Source: Ixodes scapularis (Eukaryota > Arthropoda > Arachnida > Ixodida > Ixodidae). From it: a stretch of 64,000 nucleotides of DNA. The stretch covers positions 11,427,618 to 11,491,617 of the forward strand of contig NW_024609857.1 in assembly GCF_016920785.2 (NCBI RefSeq). Reading direction: 5' to 3'. Under the pieces are notes generated by a model. It worked only from the letters and a program-made list of their open reading frames with translations, was not told the DNA's origin and did not search any database. Shown here one piece after another: positions 22,505-33,045 of this stretch. The first letter of the stretch is position 1. Each line of letters opens with the position of its first letter. A program made the translations under genes and the position numbers.

Positions 22505-22800
22505 AGGGTACTGTGGGAGACCCATAATGCAACGCGTGCGGTGTTTGTTTCAACGTGAAACGTTTTGGGCTAGTTGCTCCGGATTTTGTAAAGCCGCATC
22601 TCGTGAAGCTGTTCCCTGTGACGTTACAGTTTCCCCGCTAAATTTAGCTGGAAAATTGACGCCACGTGACCTCAACACCAATTCAGCCTCTCCGCTAAAT
22701 TTAGCGGGGAAAATAATGCCACATGACTTCATGTCACGTGACTTTTACACAAAGTCGGTTTCTCCGCCAAATTCAGCGGGAAAACCAGGGTGGGGAAACG
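22505..22800 (-). repeat. VNTR-core dispersed element, copy V2, distal part
   Basis: Contains three CCGCTAAATTTAGC/CCGCCAAATTCAGCGG palindromes alternating with GACGCCACGTGACCTCAACA and CATGTCACGTGAC spacers. Together with 23,150-23,440 it forms one interrupted copy or two adjacent copies; the stretch in between (22,800-23,150) lacks the motif. Confidence 0.7.
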
Positions 22801-23149
22801 AGAGCCAAATGAGCGACCGGATTGTGTCCCCCTCGGGTTTCTCTTTTTCTGTAGCGCCATCTATGTGGAGCACCGCGAACTCTCACTCTAGGTGGACGAC
22901 CGGTGGCGACCGGCTAAACTGACGGAGATGGTTTCTCGTGGATTTTCAATGGAGGACTGTCGTGCTCTCGGTTTATTTTGCGCACTCTCCCATAAAGTTC
23001 CATGCAAATCCGATTCCGATTTTTTTCCTCTCGCCGCAGCGCCATCTATCGCAAATCGGGGGTACCCGCAAGCAAACGAGTACACAATCCGGTCACGGCG
23101 CTGCGGCAGACTTCTATGGGCCGTTTGCCCACCTGTCTATCTTACACCC

Positions 23150-23440
23150 TGGGGAAAACTGACGCCACATGACCTCAACACCAATTCAGTTTCCCCGCTA
23201 AATTTAGCGAGGAAACTCAATTGGTGTTAAGGTCATGTGGCGTCAGTTTGAATGCGCAGTTTTGCGTTATGGGACATCACGGACCTACACACCAATTTAG
23301 TTTTTTTGCTAAATTTAGCGGGGAATCGAATTGGTGTATAGGTCTGTGACGTCCCATAATGCAACGCGCGCGGTAACACCGACCGCGACGGCGGCGCCGC
23401 TATACGCGGAAACGAGTGCCTAAGAGCTGCGCTCCAAGAA
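23150..23440 (-). repeat. VNTR-core dispersed element, copy V2, proximal part
   Basis: Core units CCGCTAAATTTAGCGAGGAA and TTGCTAAATTTAGCGGGGAA alternate with GACGCCACATGACCTCAACA. On the minus strand the flank reads GAGCGCAGCTCTTAGGC... and GTTACCGCGCGCGTTGCATT, the same flank as V1, V3 and V4. Confidence 0.7.
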
Positions 23441-23789
23441 ACTTTCAGCCTTTCCACTCTGGTGAAAAAGGAAGAGCAGCGGAGCTGTAGCTTCCGTTCT
23501 CGGCGGTGGCATTCCAGGCGAGCGGTATGCTCTTCTTTCGAAAGGGAATCCGAAGCGCTCGACGCAGTGGAACTTGAGGCGATAGCGGCTTCGCGGCAGT
23601 TGCGGAACCATTCGCGCTGCTGCGCGCATCGCCGCTCCTTCCGCTCTCGCTCTTCTTCCTCCGAAGAAAGGGCTCGCGGCCGACCCATCGTGAGTCCAAA
23701 CGGCAACTGATGACGTAGGAAATGACGCGAAAAACAGACGAGGACGAAGAAAGTAATGGCCGGCCGCAAGTCGGCAATCCAGAGTGGAA

Positions 23790-23893
23790 AGGCTGGACAG
23801 GTTGCCGCCGTCGCTCATAGATGGCGGCGGCTGTCCAGAGTTTTGTGTCATCATTTGTTTGCTGGTAGGCGCGATCCTGGGGAAACTAGCCCT
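23790..23893. repeat. Hairpin repeat carrying the empty site of the 7.2-kb MITE
   Basis: GTTGCCGCCGTCGCTCATAG and GGCGGCGGCTGTCCAGAG form an imperfect palindrome, followed by CTGGGGAAACTAGCCC. In reverse complement the latter reads GGGCTAGTTTCCCCAG with a single copy of GTTTCCCC, the sequence that is duplicated around the hAT-like MITE at 7,195-7,868. Confidence 0.75.
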
Positions 23894-24117
23894 TAACAGC
23901 TCCGCTGTAAAAAAGACGGTTCCATAACGACAGTGCTCTTGCTGCCGACGGATTTCGTCTGCGTGTCGTCTGCTTTCTTTTGTCGGTCGGCTATGCTTTC
24001 CGACGCTGGTCCCGACGCCATCTATCAATACATGCGCCAAACGCACGCCGCCACTCGACTCGTTCGTCTTCGTTGTCGTCTGCCTTTGAGTCTGGCAAGT
24101 TATTCGGCCCTATTTTT

Positions 24118-24257
24118 TTCATAAAGGGAGCTACGCTTTGTAATTTTACAAGATAAAACCGACCTGCGAAATACAGCTTTGACGGAAAGATTAATTGCTA
24201 CGTGCAGAAGCCGATTTTCACGGCACATTTTAGGTCAAGCCTGGTTATTTCGGACAC
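24118..24257 (-). repeat. Inverted copy of the 20.7-kb repeat
   Basis: AAAGGGAGCTACGCTTTGTA through CAAGCCTGGTTATTTCGGAC is the reverse complement, with scattered differences, of 20,699-20,850. It stops exactly where the 24,261 element begins, so the terminal bases of this repeat were the target of that insertion. Confidence 0.8.
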
Positions 24258-24260
24258 GTA

Positions 24261-24809
24261 CAGTCGGGAGCAAAAGTTTGCGGGGCACCGGAGCGCGTGC
24301 CGAAATGCATCGCCGCGCCATGCAACGGCGCGCCGCCGCATTAAAAAGCCGCGCTTTGCGCATGCGCGCCCTTCGTGCTGGCAGTCATGTCTCTTTCGCT
24401 CGCTTCTGTCCGATTCACTCCCGATAAGCGGAGTCGGCGCCAGGGGCGCAAGTTGCCGTTTCGCTGGCTGTCATGCCTGGCGTCCTCTTCAGCCGCCACT
24501 GCAGCCGCGCTGGGTGACGGAGCGCCTGGTTAACCCCCTCCCCTTCCCTACGCGAGCTCCATGACAAAGCGCGGCGGCTGAAGCAGACGCGCAGCATGAC
24601 AGCCAGCGAAGCGCTAACTCGCGCCCCTGGCGCCGACTCCTGTTATCAGGAGTTTGTCGGAAAGAAACGAGCGAAAGAGACATGAATGCGAACATGAAAG
24701 GCGCGCACGCGCAAAGCGCGTCTCTTTAATGCGGCGGCGCGCCGTCGGACGGCGCGGCGATGCATTTCGGCACGCGCTCCCGTGCCCCGCAAACTTTTGC
24801 TCCCGACTG
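24261..24809. mobile_element. Tc1/mariner-type foldback MITE, 549 bp
   Basis: Begins CAGTCGGGAGCAAAAGTTTG and ends with its exact complement; TA flanks both ends (24,259-24,260 and 24,810-24,811). The arms are about 235 bp each and remain alignable throughout (for example GAGCGCGTGCCGAAATGCAT in both). TA duplication and CAGT-type ends indicate the IS630/Tc1/mariner superfamily. The interior has no transposase. Paired open frames on both strands result from the symmetry. Confidence 0.85.
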
Positions 24810-25019
24810 TACATTATATTTCACGCGGGCCCATTCACGGCAACTCTGCGTATGCTGCTACTGATACAACCAAAGCAACAAAAGTGAAAAATCAAGAAAT
24901 AGAAAAAAATGAACTTTTTCCTCTAATCCCTGGAGACTAGGGGACACAGATTTTATTTCTTCGCGTCTCGGGGTTTAGATTATAATTGGACTACCGTGTT
25001 TTCAACTTTTTTTGAGCCT

Positions 25020-25049
25020 TTTTTTTTTTTTTGGGGGGGGGGGGGGGTA
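25020..25049. repeat. Poly-T/poly-G tract
   Basis: A T run followed directly by a G run; similar G or C homopolymers occur at 9,965, 34,744, 40,000, 57,420 and 61,600-61,810. Confidence 0.9.
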
Positions 25050-25733
25050 TTTTTTTAGCAGATTCGGTGTTATAATAACTTCACACAAAACGAACTGAAA
25101 TCTGCAACAACACAAAATACCCCCAAAAATAATAATAAAAAACTCCTAAAACACAAAATTTTAATTATAATGTTTTCTAACCAGCTCAAAACAGACTGCA
25201 ATTTTTTTTTAAATTTTATTTATCGAACCAAAAGCAGAAACACCCCACCCCTCTCCGCTTTAGCAATCGAACCCGATGACCTTGGAAGACTAGACAGATA
25301 AGAGAGAACGCGCGTTTCAGCGTTCAACACATACGAGCTGATGGAACCAATCAGACAGCATCATAAGGGCTCCATTATGTTGTTCGCCATTTTTATGTAA
25401 GTGTTCTATCATCATTAGATCAATCATGTACACCCGTGAGTGATATGAAGGTGAACAGCCGTCTTCTTGTTTTTGACGGTGCTGCAAGTTTTGGAACAAG
25501 CTCTGTTCCAGAAGAAGGCTAGAACCACTTGAGAGTTAATATAGCTTTAGGGAGCCGTAAAGCAGGCAAGAAACCAGGTAAGGTATTCACCTTCATATTA
25601 CCGGCGGGTGTACTATTGACTTGCGCAATAGTACTTGCTAATGGGACCAATTAAATACTGTTTGATTGGTCTTATTAGCTCGTAGCGTCGGATATGTCTG
25701 GATCCAATTACCAGCATTTGTTACGCGTATTAT

Positions 25734-25742
25734 CTCATTTAG
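25734..25742. repeat. 9-bp target-site duplication, left
   Basis: CTCATTTAG, repeated exactly at 28,207-28,215 on the other side of the Mutator-like element. Confidence 0.85.
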
Positions 25743-25862
25743 GGGTGTAGGCCCGTTTGTCATGTGCGCATTCGTCATAGGCCAACTGGTAGTAGGCCCG
25801 TTCGTCACAGCGGAACATTCGTCATGGGGGAATTTGTCCCTAGGAACGTTTGTCACTGTGCG
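25743..25862 (+). repeat. MULE left terminal inverted repeat
   Basis: Contains five or six TTYGTCA motifs spaced about 15-35 bp apart, mirrored in the right end at about 28,085-28,206. Confidence 0.8.
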
Positions 25863-26265
25863 AACCGGATATTTGAATTTGCCCAACATATATTCACCTG
25901 GCTGTGCATGCAATACAGATTAGTATGGTATATTTAAGTTTACTAAAGCGAGGGAACATCTAAACAAGTCATCGTTGTGCTTAGAAAACAACAAATTTAT
26001 TGAACGAAATAAAAAAAAAAAAAAAAACGATATTCCCTCGGGGTTTCTAGACGATTGCGACCATTGTAGCGGCTCGCAATGATTTGAAGACGCCGGTTGC
26101 TGTCGTCGTGCTTCTCGGACACCCTCGAAGATGTTGTGCCGCCCTCGGCTTGAGCCAGCTAAAGAAAAAAGAACACACACTCATGGAGAAAGCTTTTTGA
26201 GTGGGCACCGTACTGAAATTTTGAGCCACAAATGCAAAAATGTACTACAGAAAACACCCGAGTTC

Positions 26266-26541
26266 TCAGAGGATTAGGTCAGTGCTTACGTGCAGTCCCC
26301 GGAGCCACGCTTCGATGCTGTTGTTCGTCCTTGTTGGCCTTTCTGCTAGTGTTGATTCTCTGACTGACCAAACCAGAGGAGGGGAGGTGGCCGACGACAA
26401 GCCGTTTCGACGGGGTCTCCCGATATACACGTCCTCGAAGTAGTCCGCCACGAGTGAGGCATCGGTAGGGAAAACCTCGAGAAGTTCCTTGAAGGCTTCG
26501 GGAATGTCGGCGATTGGCAAGAAGGCCAATGCTGGATGCAT
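26266..26541 (-). pseudogene. MULE transposase C-terminal exon
   Basis: About 91 residues including AFKELLEVFPTDASLVADYF and the conserved end block RTNNSIEAWLRGL. The latter matches the TNN(S/A)(V/I)E(A/G)W motif found near the C terminus of animal FLYWCH-MULE proteins. Upstream the frame is not cleanly connected to the DDE segment. Confidence 0.8.
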
Positions 26542-26589
26542 TCCATTTGAAAATCAACAAGAAATAAAGTAACGAATTGGCTTACCTGA

Positions 26590-26800
26590 AGACAACAATA
26601 AGACATATAAATAGGATGCCCCATACCAGAACAGCAAACTCGTCGTCTGAATTGTAGCGACTCTGGTGACCACTGGAGCACACCTTCCTATACACCGACT
26701 GGGATAAGTGAAAAAAGCATCCCTGTATCGTTGATGGCCGCTATCTTGAAGTCCGTGTAAGCCACCTCAAGGCAGTTGGCCCCCCATGTGACTCAGAACG
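26590..26800 (-). pseudogene. MULE transposase DDE segment, frame-broken
   Basis: Minus-strand reading gives VAYTDFKIAAIND (the second catalytic Asp lies in the TDF block), then after a frame change GCFFHLSQSVYRKVCSSGH, which contains the CxFH signature of MULE transposases. The frame change between them shows decay. Confidence 0.7.
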
Positions 26801-26915
26801 ACGTCGAAAAACCTTAAAACGAGCGAGCATATTTTGAAGTGTTTGAACATATATCCAATAATAGGACCACCGAGCGTTTCGTTTTACTCGTTCATCAGAG
26901 CTCTTGAATGCTCAC

Positions 26916-27440
26916 CTTTTGTAGGTAGCTTCAGATTTGTTGGGCAGCAAGCCGTAAACCATTGGCTTTACCACGCCGTTGACTCTGACATGCTCCGTGT
27001 ACAGTTAGTAGAACTGTGCCGGCGTCACTTTAAAGATACCGTCCGTGAACCACGTAGTCGCCTGAGCCAGACAGCTCAAGTTGCGCTCGGTAGCAAAGAT
27101 CAGGATTCTTTCGCCGTCGCCCTCTCCGCTATCGGGGAGGAGAAAGGAGTCTCCTTTGGCTGTGGTCTGCATGCAGGTAAAACAGTCATTATTATCATAA
27201 TACGTCGCGCACTGTGATTTTGCGCTACAATACACTTTACTTTGAACTCTGTGGGCATTCGATCGTATGTCGGCTCTGCAAGATGATACGCTGTACTCGA
27301 AATTCGCCTGTTGCCTTTCCTTGCGGATGACGCGCCGAAGTGTTGGCGGTGCGGGAATCTGCAAAGCAGTGTCGTCACTGACACAGGCAACCGCAGCTAG
27401 AAGTATTTGGTGTGGTGCTAGACGGCCTTCCACTGGAATA
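26916..27440 (-). pseudogene. MULE transposase N-terminal half, with nonsense codon
   Basis: The frame contains RRVIRKERQ and then ILIFATERNLSCLAQATTWF followed by TDGIFKVTPAQFY; the Asp of WFxDGxFK is the first catalytic residue. A TAA (27,005-27,007) replaces the expected Gln of the FYQLYT block. The same frame resumes LYTEHVRVNGVVKPMVYGLL and runs to a GTGAGC donor at about 26,915. A CCAG acceptor near 27,433 fits an intron after the FLYWCH exon. Confidence 0.8.
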
Positions 27441-27511
27441 AAGGACATTAGTGATCTTGTTTTGGGAATATAAGAGCAGGAACAGATTTTGGTACATACC
27501 AGCTTTTTCCT

Positions 27512-27745
27512 TCATCTGATGACGAACCCAAGCACGTTTATCTTGGTGTTGTCAAATGCATGCGTATGGTCTCCTGAATAAGAGATTACACGAGTCTTGG
27601 CGTGATCGGTGACTATTTTAGTTTTACAAACTCCTCTTCGCCGGCAGGCCCAATACAACGCAGTTTCGTAAAACTTAATGCAAGTGTAGAAATGTCCTTC
27701 GTGAAGAAGCATATCGCCACCTTTCTTAGTAGTAACTACCTCCAT
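27512..27745 (-). pseudogene. FLYWCH zinc-finger exon of the MULE
   Basis: A 77-residue open frame with the FLYWCH pattern: FYTC, ALYWACRRRGVC (Trp-x-Cys and second Cys) and DHTHA (His-x-His) with normal spacing. FLYWCH fingers bind DNA or zinc and are a usual N-terminal module in animal MULE proteins. The exon itself is intact, but the element downstream is broken. Confidence 0.8.
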
Positions 27746-28084
27746 TTAGAAATCGAGAGTGATATTTTTTATAATCGGAGAGCAACCGGCATAATAAGCC
27801 CTGAAACGGGGCACAAAAAAAAAAAAAAAAAAAAAGAATCGCGTTCGGTGGGCTTTTTTTTATTGTGAACTTTATGTTCTCGAAGTTCTTTTGTAAAGGG
27901 GGTGACCCCGATAAGACAACATGCAGGCTAAAGGCTGCATGCTGCCTTAACTTGGGGTCATTGGGACATCCTTTGTTTCCCGCAGTCAACCTCACTGGCC
28001 TTGTACGGATTTAATTAAGTGGTCCCCTTTCGTAACTTTCCTAAGAAAACAAGATAGAAAAAAAAAACGTTTAACAATCTTGAA

Positions 28085-28206
28085 GTCATTGTGTGACGAA
28101 CTGCCAGCGTGACGAATCACCCTATGACCAATGTTCCGCTGTGACGAACGGGCCTGTTACCAGTTGCCCTATGACGAATCGACATGTGACGAATGGGCCG
28201 TATCCC
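28085..28206 (-). repeat. MULE right terminal inverted repeat
   Basis: Reverse complement of the left end, with several TGACGAA motifs. It adds extra TGACGAAC units near 28,095-28,115 that the left end lacks. Confidence 0.8.
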
Positions 28207-28215
28207 CTCATTTAG
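28207..28215. repeat. 9-bp target-site duplication, right
   Basis: CTCATTTAG, identical to 25,734-25,742. Confidence 0.85.
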
Positions 28216-29299
28216 CACCCTTTGGAACGGACCTGTTTGTTTACAAAGCACTTCGGTCTGTGTCCAATCCGGAAAGCGTTTCGTGATCTCAGAATTGGCC
28301 GAACTTGCTTACGCAGGCTAATTCTGACTCAATACTCTTACGAGTATACAGTGCGTGTGCAGGCGAGCTGGTGAATGTTGGTCATGTTGAAAATTACCCG
28401 AGATTTTGGTAAAAGTTTCGTGGAAAAAGGAGATAAAAAGTTCCCTATCTCGTTTTTTTATTTTTTTTTTTTTTTTTTTTTTCGAGTACTTCTATGCATA
28501 TTCCTGTCCATGTTCGTCTCTGTCAACGAAAAAAATAAAAAAATAAACAAACAACAAGGAAGCAAACTGGTTGTCTGTTCCGCTTCAGGGTGATCGCATT
28601 GACCCCTTCCTGAAGCAAAGGGTGGTAGATGTGAAGAGGGAAGGCTTTTCGGGTACGACCTTGCCCGGTCATTTGCGCCTTTGTGTTCAAGGACACCGGG
28701 TTCGCAGACAAGGCTGTTGTCCGACCCGGCAAGAGAGAGAGAGAGAGAGAGTGGCCAGCGTGGTATGTGAGCTGACTCATCCTTCCGCAGTTTGGGGAAG
28801 AGATTGTCATCTTGTGCGCTCTCGCAGCTGCGGCGTCTGCGGTTCTGGACGACGCGTTTCATTTCAATCTTCTTCGACTGGACGGACAAGTTGGATTTCC
28901 CCCTGTTCCGCGGTAGGTACCGGTCGCATGTTTTTTGGTTGCATCGAACTACCCGGTGTTTCGTGCTTCTCTTTGCTTTCCAAAGGGTGAACTGGTGGTA
29001 GTTTGGAAATGTTATGTTGATAAGCGTTATTTTTTTTTTCCGAGAACACTGTTTACGGGGGCGGATATCAGGGATCCTTTGTCGGCGGTTAGCATCACAT
29101 GTATGTGTCGGCACAATGTGCAAACTATCGCCTTCCCATCAATTTTTTTTCTTCTTTTTTTTCATATTCGGAAAAAAATAGTTTTTGATTCCGACTGATT
29201 TTGCATTTCTAGCCTCAACGACCTCGTTTCAATTTTGCGGCACATGCCCAGGAAACTTGCAACACGGGCAGACTCGTGTTTAGTTATAACGTCAACGTA

Positions 29300-29440
29300 A
29301 ATTAGCGATAATTCCTGGAGAAAGGGAACAAAGGGGAAATAAATACCAATCTCCAAAACAGAGCTAGGTTAATTATTATCGTCATTCTTGTCCAGCTCGC
29401 ACGCACTTTTGCATTAATTGTATTATCTTCATGAAAATCA
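29300..29440. repeat. Relative of the 58-kb hairpin repeat
   Basis: ATTCCTGGAGAAAGGGAACA, CCAATCTCC and GTCCAGCTCGC followed by TTTTGCATTAATTG match blocks in 58,033-58,190. This copy has lost one hairpin arm. Confidence 0.6.
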
Positions 29441-30940
29441 AAGAAAAAGACAGGACTAAGACTCTCCTACTGTTTTTTTCTTCTTCGACCTAAAAGTTTA
29501 ATTTTTTCGCACCACACTCTCTGGTGTTACGCTACGATTAATTATCAACAGCTCGCTTGCACGCTTACTGTTATTTTGTCAGTGTTCAAGTTTCTCTATG
29601 TACGCTGATTTCGATAAGCCTAGTACTGACAAAGCGCTAAAAATGACGAATTTGACGTCAGTCGATCATTGTGGAATGAACGAATTCATTGACAAATATA
29701 GATCCGGCCAACTGCTAGGACTTTCATGGACGTGATTGCGTTCATTAACCAAACAAATTAGTCAAACGATCAGCTGAATGGATATGTATGCTGAAACATA
29801 GAAAACGTCTGTTATTTCCGGCGAGACTTGCAGTGTCAGTAAAATTCACGCTGAGAAAACACGCGCCGACGGAGGCGGTTAGTCTGGAGACTCTGAAGAG
29901 ATGATGCGTAGAAATGCAAATCGTGTGCCTGAGGGCTATCTTTGTTTTAGCTCAGTTGCTAGCTGCACACATGGTTCTGACCTTTTTTAAAAAAAAAATC
30001 TTTTGTGAAGGTTTTTTTTTTTTTTTTTACTTAATTTTCTTTTTAGCAATCTTTTGTCTTTCAAACTTGTGTCGCGGTTAAAAGTAATGTCTGCTGCGCC
30101 GTGCCGGACCCGCCTACATTTCGAGGAAGAAACAAATTGGTGTTGTCACTTTCTGTTTTGCGTCTTTCTTTCCAGACCTTGCCTAGGGTTTGTCAACAAA
30201 AAGTACATTTTTATAACGGGCGGAGTGCGGTCGGGCGCGAAGTGGTTTCTATAAATTTCGGATGTCAAAGGAAGAAGCGACGCTTTTGGCGTTTAAAACG
30301 TGAACGTATTTTTTTATTCTTATTTACTTAAGTATTTCTAAAGTCCGCGGTGTGGTATTGCATAGAAGGGGACATCGTAAGAACCGTTTGAATAATTATG
30401 AAAAATTTACCATTACAAAAAAAAGATAGAAAAGAATGACCTCAAAGTGATTCTCCAAAACTGAAATCCGCAATCCATAATTACAGGCACCAAAGCACGC
30501 ACACAAAGATAATTGCTAGTCGATAATTACGAGACAAATTCATAATAGATAGTCACGGTCACCAACGCATGCACCTTGAAAAGATGCTCAATATGAGCAG
30601 TCTTGATAAGATAACATATCTAATCTCGTGCACGGCGCAAAAAGCGCTTTTTCGTTAATACAAAAAAAAAACAACAAAAAACGTACTTTTTTTTTAGTTT
30701 GTGGTGTGAACTTCTGTATTTCCTTAATTTTGCTTTAAAATGTTCAGCATACACTCGCCGCCTTCCAGATTCGACCATAGGTCCGGTGCGTGTCAAGCCA
30801 ACGCGTTGCCACAGCTTTGGCGGTTCGTTTTGACAATCCATTTTAATACAATATTTCTTTTCTTTACTAAAGGCGTGATTCACTAGCACCTGTGAACTAG
30901 ACGTAAAGAAGAAAAAAAGTTTAAAATGCACTTTCATATA
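29440..30940. other. Intergenic DNA, no gene recognised
   Basis: AT-rich sequence with T runs. The short frames at 30,054-30,331 and 30,620-31,057 have no codon bias or domain; the latter runs into the MITE at 30,943. Confidence 0.4.
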
Positions 30941-30942
30941 TA

Positions 30943-31262
30943 CCATATTTTCCGGACTATAGTCCGCAGGGGGAAATTTGGGGTCAAAAATAAGATTTTG
31001 CTTAGATAGCCCGCACCCGGTGCTTAGTCGACACGAAAGTCTTCTCATAGGCGGCACACGTTTACAAATGTCTGCTTTTTAGCTCACAATAAAGCCTATA
31101 ATGTGCATATATCATCATTAACATACACTTTCGTGCACAAAATTCGTCACGTCTCGTCATAATAAACGATCTTGAAAAACATAATTCCTTTATAGTCCGC
31201 ACAGCCAGAAATTTCAACTTTTAAACATGTATAGTCCGCGGACTATAGCCCGGAAAATACGG
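30943..31262 (-). mobile_element. MITE with CCGTATTTT terminal inverted repeats, copy 2
   Basis: Inverted relative of 4,796-5,132. It starts CCATATTTTCCGGACTATAG, ends TATAGCCCGGAAAATACGG and is flanked by TA on both sides. Internal blocks (GCACCCGGTGCTTAGTCGAC, CGTCACGTCTCGTCATAAT, AAATTTCAACTTTTAAACAT) match copy 1 in reverse order. Confidence 0.8.
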
Positions 31263-31575
31263 TATTAATTCTGTACATAAAAGGGGAGTTTAGTGATGCT
31301 CCACGAGGAACCCGACTCCTTTGCTACGGTTCTGGAGTGAAATATGACTAATCCGGAACAACATACGTATAAACCGTTAGTTCTGTCATGTAGTGTAGCG
31401 AGGAACAACAATATCCCGCATTAGCACGACAGACTACAACCATTTCCTTTTTTCACGCAGGAGCAACCTCGTTTCATAAACGGTCCGCCGACTGAGCGCT
31501 CCGGTCTGTCAACCCCGACAACGAATCGTCGCTTCCCGCGCAACTGGACCCAGACAGCGATCCCGGTTCGACGCC

Positions 31576-32019
31576 ATGCCTGGTTTCTTCATCGTCGACT
31601 CGGTCCACACGCCGCTGCCCTGGTACAGCCTGATCCCCATCTTCGGCTTCTCGCTGTTCCTCCTCGGTGTCATCTGGTACCAGAGGACCGAGTTCTACTG
31701 GCTGACGGACGTGGCTCAAGACCTGCGCTCGTACTTCAGGACACGCTACCGTAAGGCGTCTCAACATAGCTGCGAGTCCCACATACCCTGGTTTATCTCG
31801 GGCAACTCTTACAACGGCGGCACCGTGGCCTTCATCGACGTCCACAAGCCCACGTCATCGTCCGCCGCCGCCAACCTGAACGCCGCCGACCCGTCTTCGT
31901 CGCAGAACGGAGGGATCGGCGTCGCTTCGCCCAAGGTCACCGAGGGTCGTCCACGTCAGGTAGAACACGTGCCGATTCATGAGATCCCTTTGCCTGCCGG
32001 GAACGGACCTGACGAGTGA
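31576..32019 (+). CDS. Small membrane protein, 147 residues (unknown family)
   Basis: A clean GC3-rich frame. Residues about 16-35 form one membrane segment (WYSLIPIFGFSLFLLGVIWY), preceded by a short uncharged N terminus and followed by Q-R and an aromatic TEFYWLTD stretch. The tail is low-complexity (SSSAAANLNAADPSSSQNGG) and ends in a Pro-rich acidic segment. A TTTTTTCACGCAG acceptor ending at 31,460 precedes it, so at least one upstream non-coding exon is likely. The ATG lies in GACGCCATGC context. I recognise no family; the size and layout resemble the membrane proteins at 14.3 and 15.2-16.0 kb, but their sequences do not obviously align. Confidence 0.75.
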   Translation: MPGFFIVDSVHTPLPWYSLIPIFGFSLFLLGVIWYQRTEFYWLTDVAQDLRSYFRTRYRKASQHSCESHIPWFISGNSYNGGTVAFIDVHKPTSSSAAANLNAADPSSSQNGGIGVASPKVTEGRPRQVEHVPIHEIPLPAGNGPDE

Positions 32020-33045
32020 CAACTGGCAGCTGCCACTGGTGACTCCGACGTTTCTGTTTCCCTGACTGCTCGATGTTTAGTTTTCTGCAAGCGGCAGCGT
32101 GGTCAACATCCGCGAACCTGTAGACGTCTTGTGGTATTAACTTACAGTATCATTGAGCACAGTTCGGAAATTAGTCTTTATGGTCGGTGACAAGTTAGGA
32201 GCGCAGGGCAAGCTCTTCGCACAAGACTGTCCACTTTTTCCGCTTTAGTGGAGCGAAAGCTGAACAGAAGGTGAAGACAGATATGCCTCCACTCCTGTGT
32301 TCACTCTGTTAAAGTAGAAAGAAGCTTGCCCTGTCACCGACTATAATTTGGGCTTGATAAAATAGGTATTTCCCTAACTTGACTTGTGTAGCGTGTATAT
32401 AAGTGCATGTCTGAATTCCTTCCATTTTGTGTATACATATTTTTTTTATTGTACAGAAGATTGTATGCCATGTAAGATTGTTTTTATTCCTCCGCACGCA
32501 TCAAGTTCGTGTAGTGTTTTCTTCGTGACGTTCTGGCGCTTTCTTATTTCTTAGTACCTATTGTTTGTGTCCTTCGTTGTAGTGAGTAAGTGGGTGTGCC
32601 ATTCATCCAACGTTATCAGCATACAATGGTAGGCACAAGCCGATCTAGATCCATATATCCTCGTTACTGATTCTTATTACATATCCAACGACGTTGCCTT
32701 TCATTGTCCGAGTTGTCGTTAGTCAAACATTGATCCAGTCATATTTATTGCGTCTTGTGTTTATTAAACACCATCATCACGCGCCGCCAACTTGGGAAGG
32801 TCCCGGATCTACAAGTTTAACGAAGTGTCACGTTCGAAAAACCGGGCTGCCTTGCCGCAGCGACCAGGATTCTGCGGTCGCTTCTGAGCACTGTGAGGAT
32901 GTCTCTTTGTGTTGCTCACACGCTCGAAGTTCACCTCAGGGCCCCGTTGATCCGGCGGAGGAACCCCCGCTTGCGCTGAGGTTTCCGTTGCTGATTGGAG
33001 CAGCAGGTCCTCCTCCTGAATAAACATAGTACAGGAACGTCTTAA
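32020..33045 (+). other. Probable 3' UTR of the 147-residue gene
   Basis: AT/GT-rich sequence follows the stop without any credible frame. AATAAA at 33,019-33,024 followed by a GT-rich stretch (TATGTTATGTTGTC) is a plausible polyadenylation site, giving a UTR of about 1 kb. An earlier cleavage site is possible. Confidence 0.4.

Larger units (their letters stand above)
25743..28206 (-). mobile_element. Mutator-like element (MULE) with FLYWCH finger
   Basis: A complete 2,464-bp DNA transposon. Both ends start GGG and then share GGCCC, TTCGTCA-type motifs, AACTGGTA, AGGCCCGTTCGTCACAGC and GGAACATT in the same order over about 110 bp. A perfect 9-bp duplication flanks it, the typical MULE length. 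On the minus strand it carries, 5' to 3', a FLYWCH zinc-finger exon, a transposase exon, a degenerate DDE/CxFH segment and a C-terminal exon. The repeated TTCGTCA motif within each end may be the transposase binding site (inference). A stop codon and frameshifts indicate that this copy is dead. Confidence 0.9.

Noticed and set aside
23233..24046. Long overlapping frames on the minus strand
   Set aside because: GC-rich sequence within and next to the VNTR-core copy and the hairpin repeat; several frames are open at once and none has codon bias.
28458..29123. 221-residue open frame (-)
   Set aside because: Contains a poly-Lys end from a T run and a (GA)n stretch; no domain, and antisense frames are also open.
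32694..33023. 109-residue frame (+)
   Set aside because: Lies in the likely 3' UTR of the 147-residue gene; no domain and unbiased codon use.
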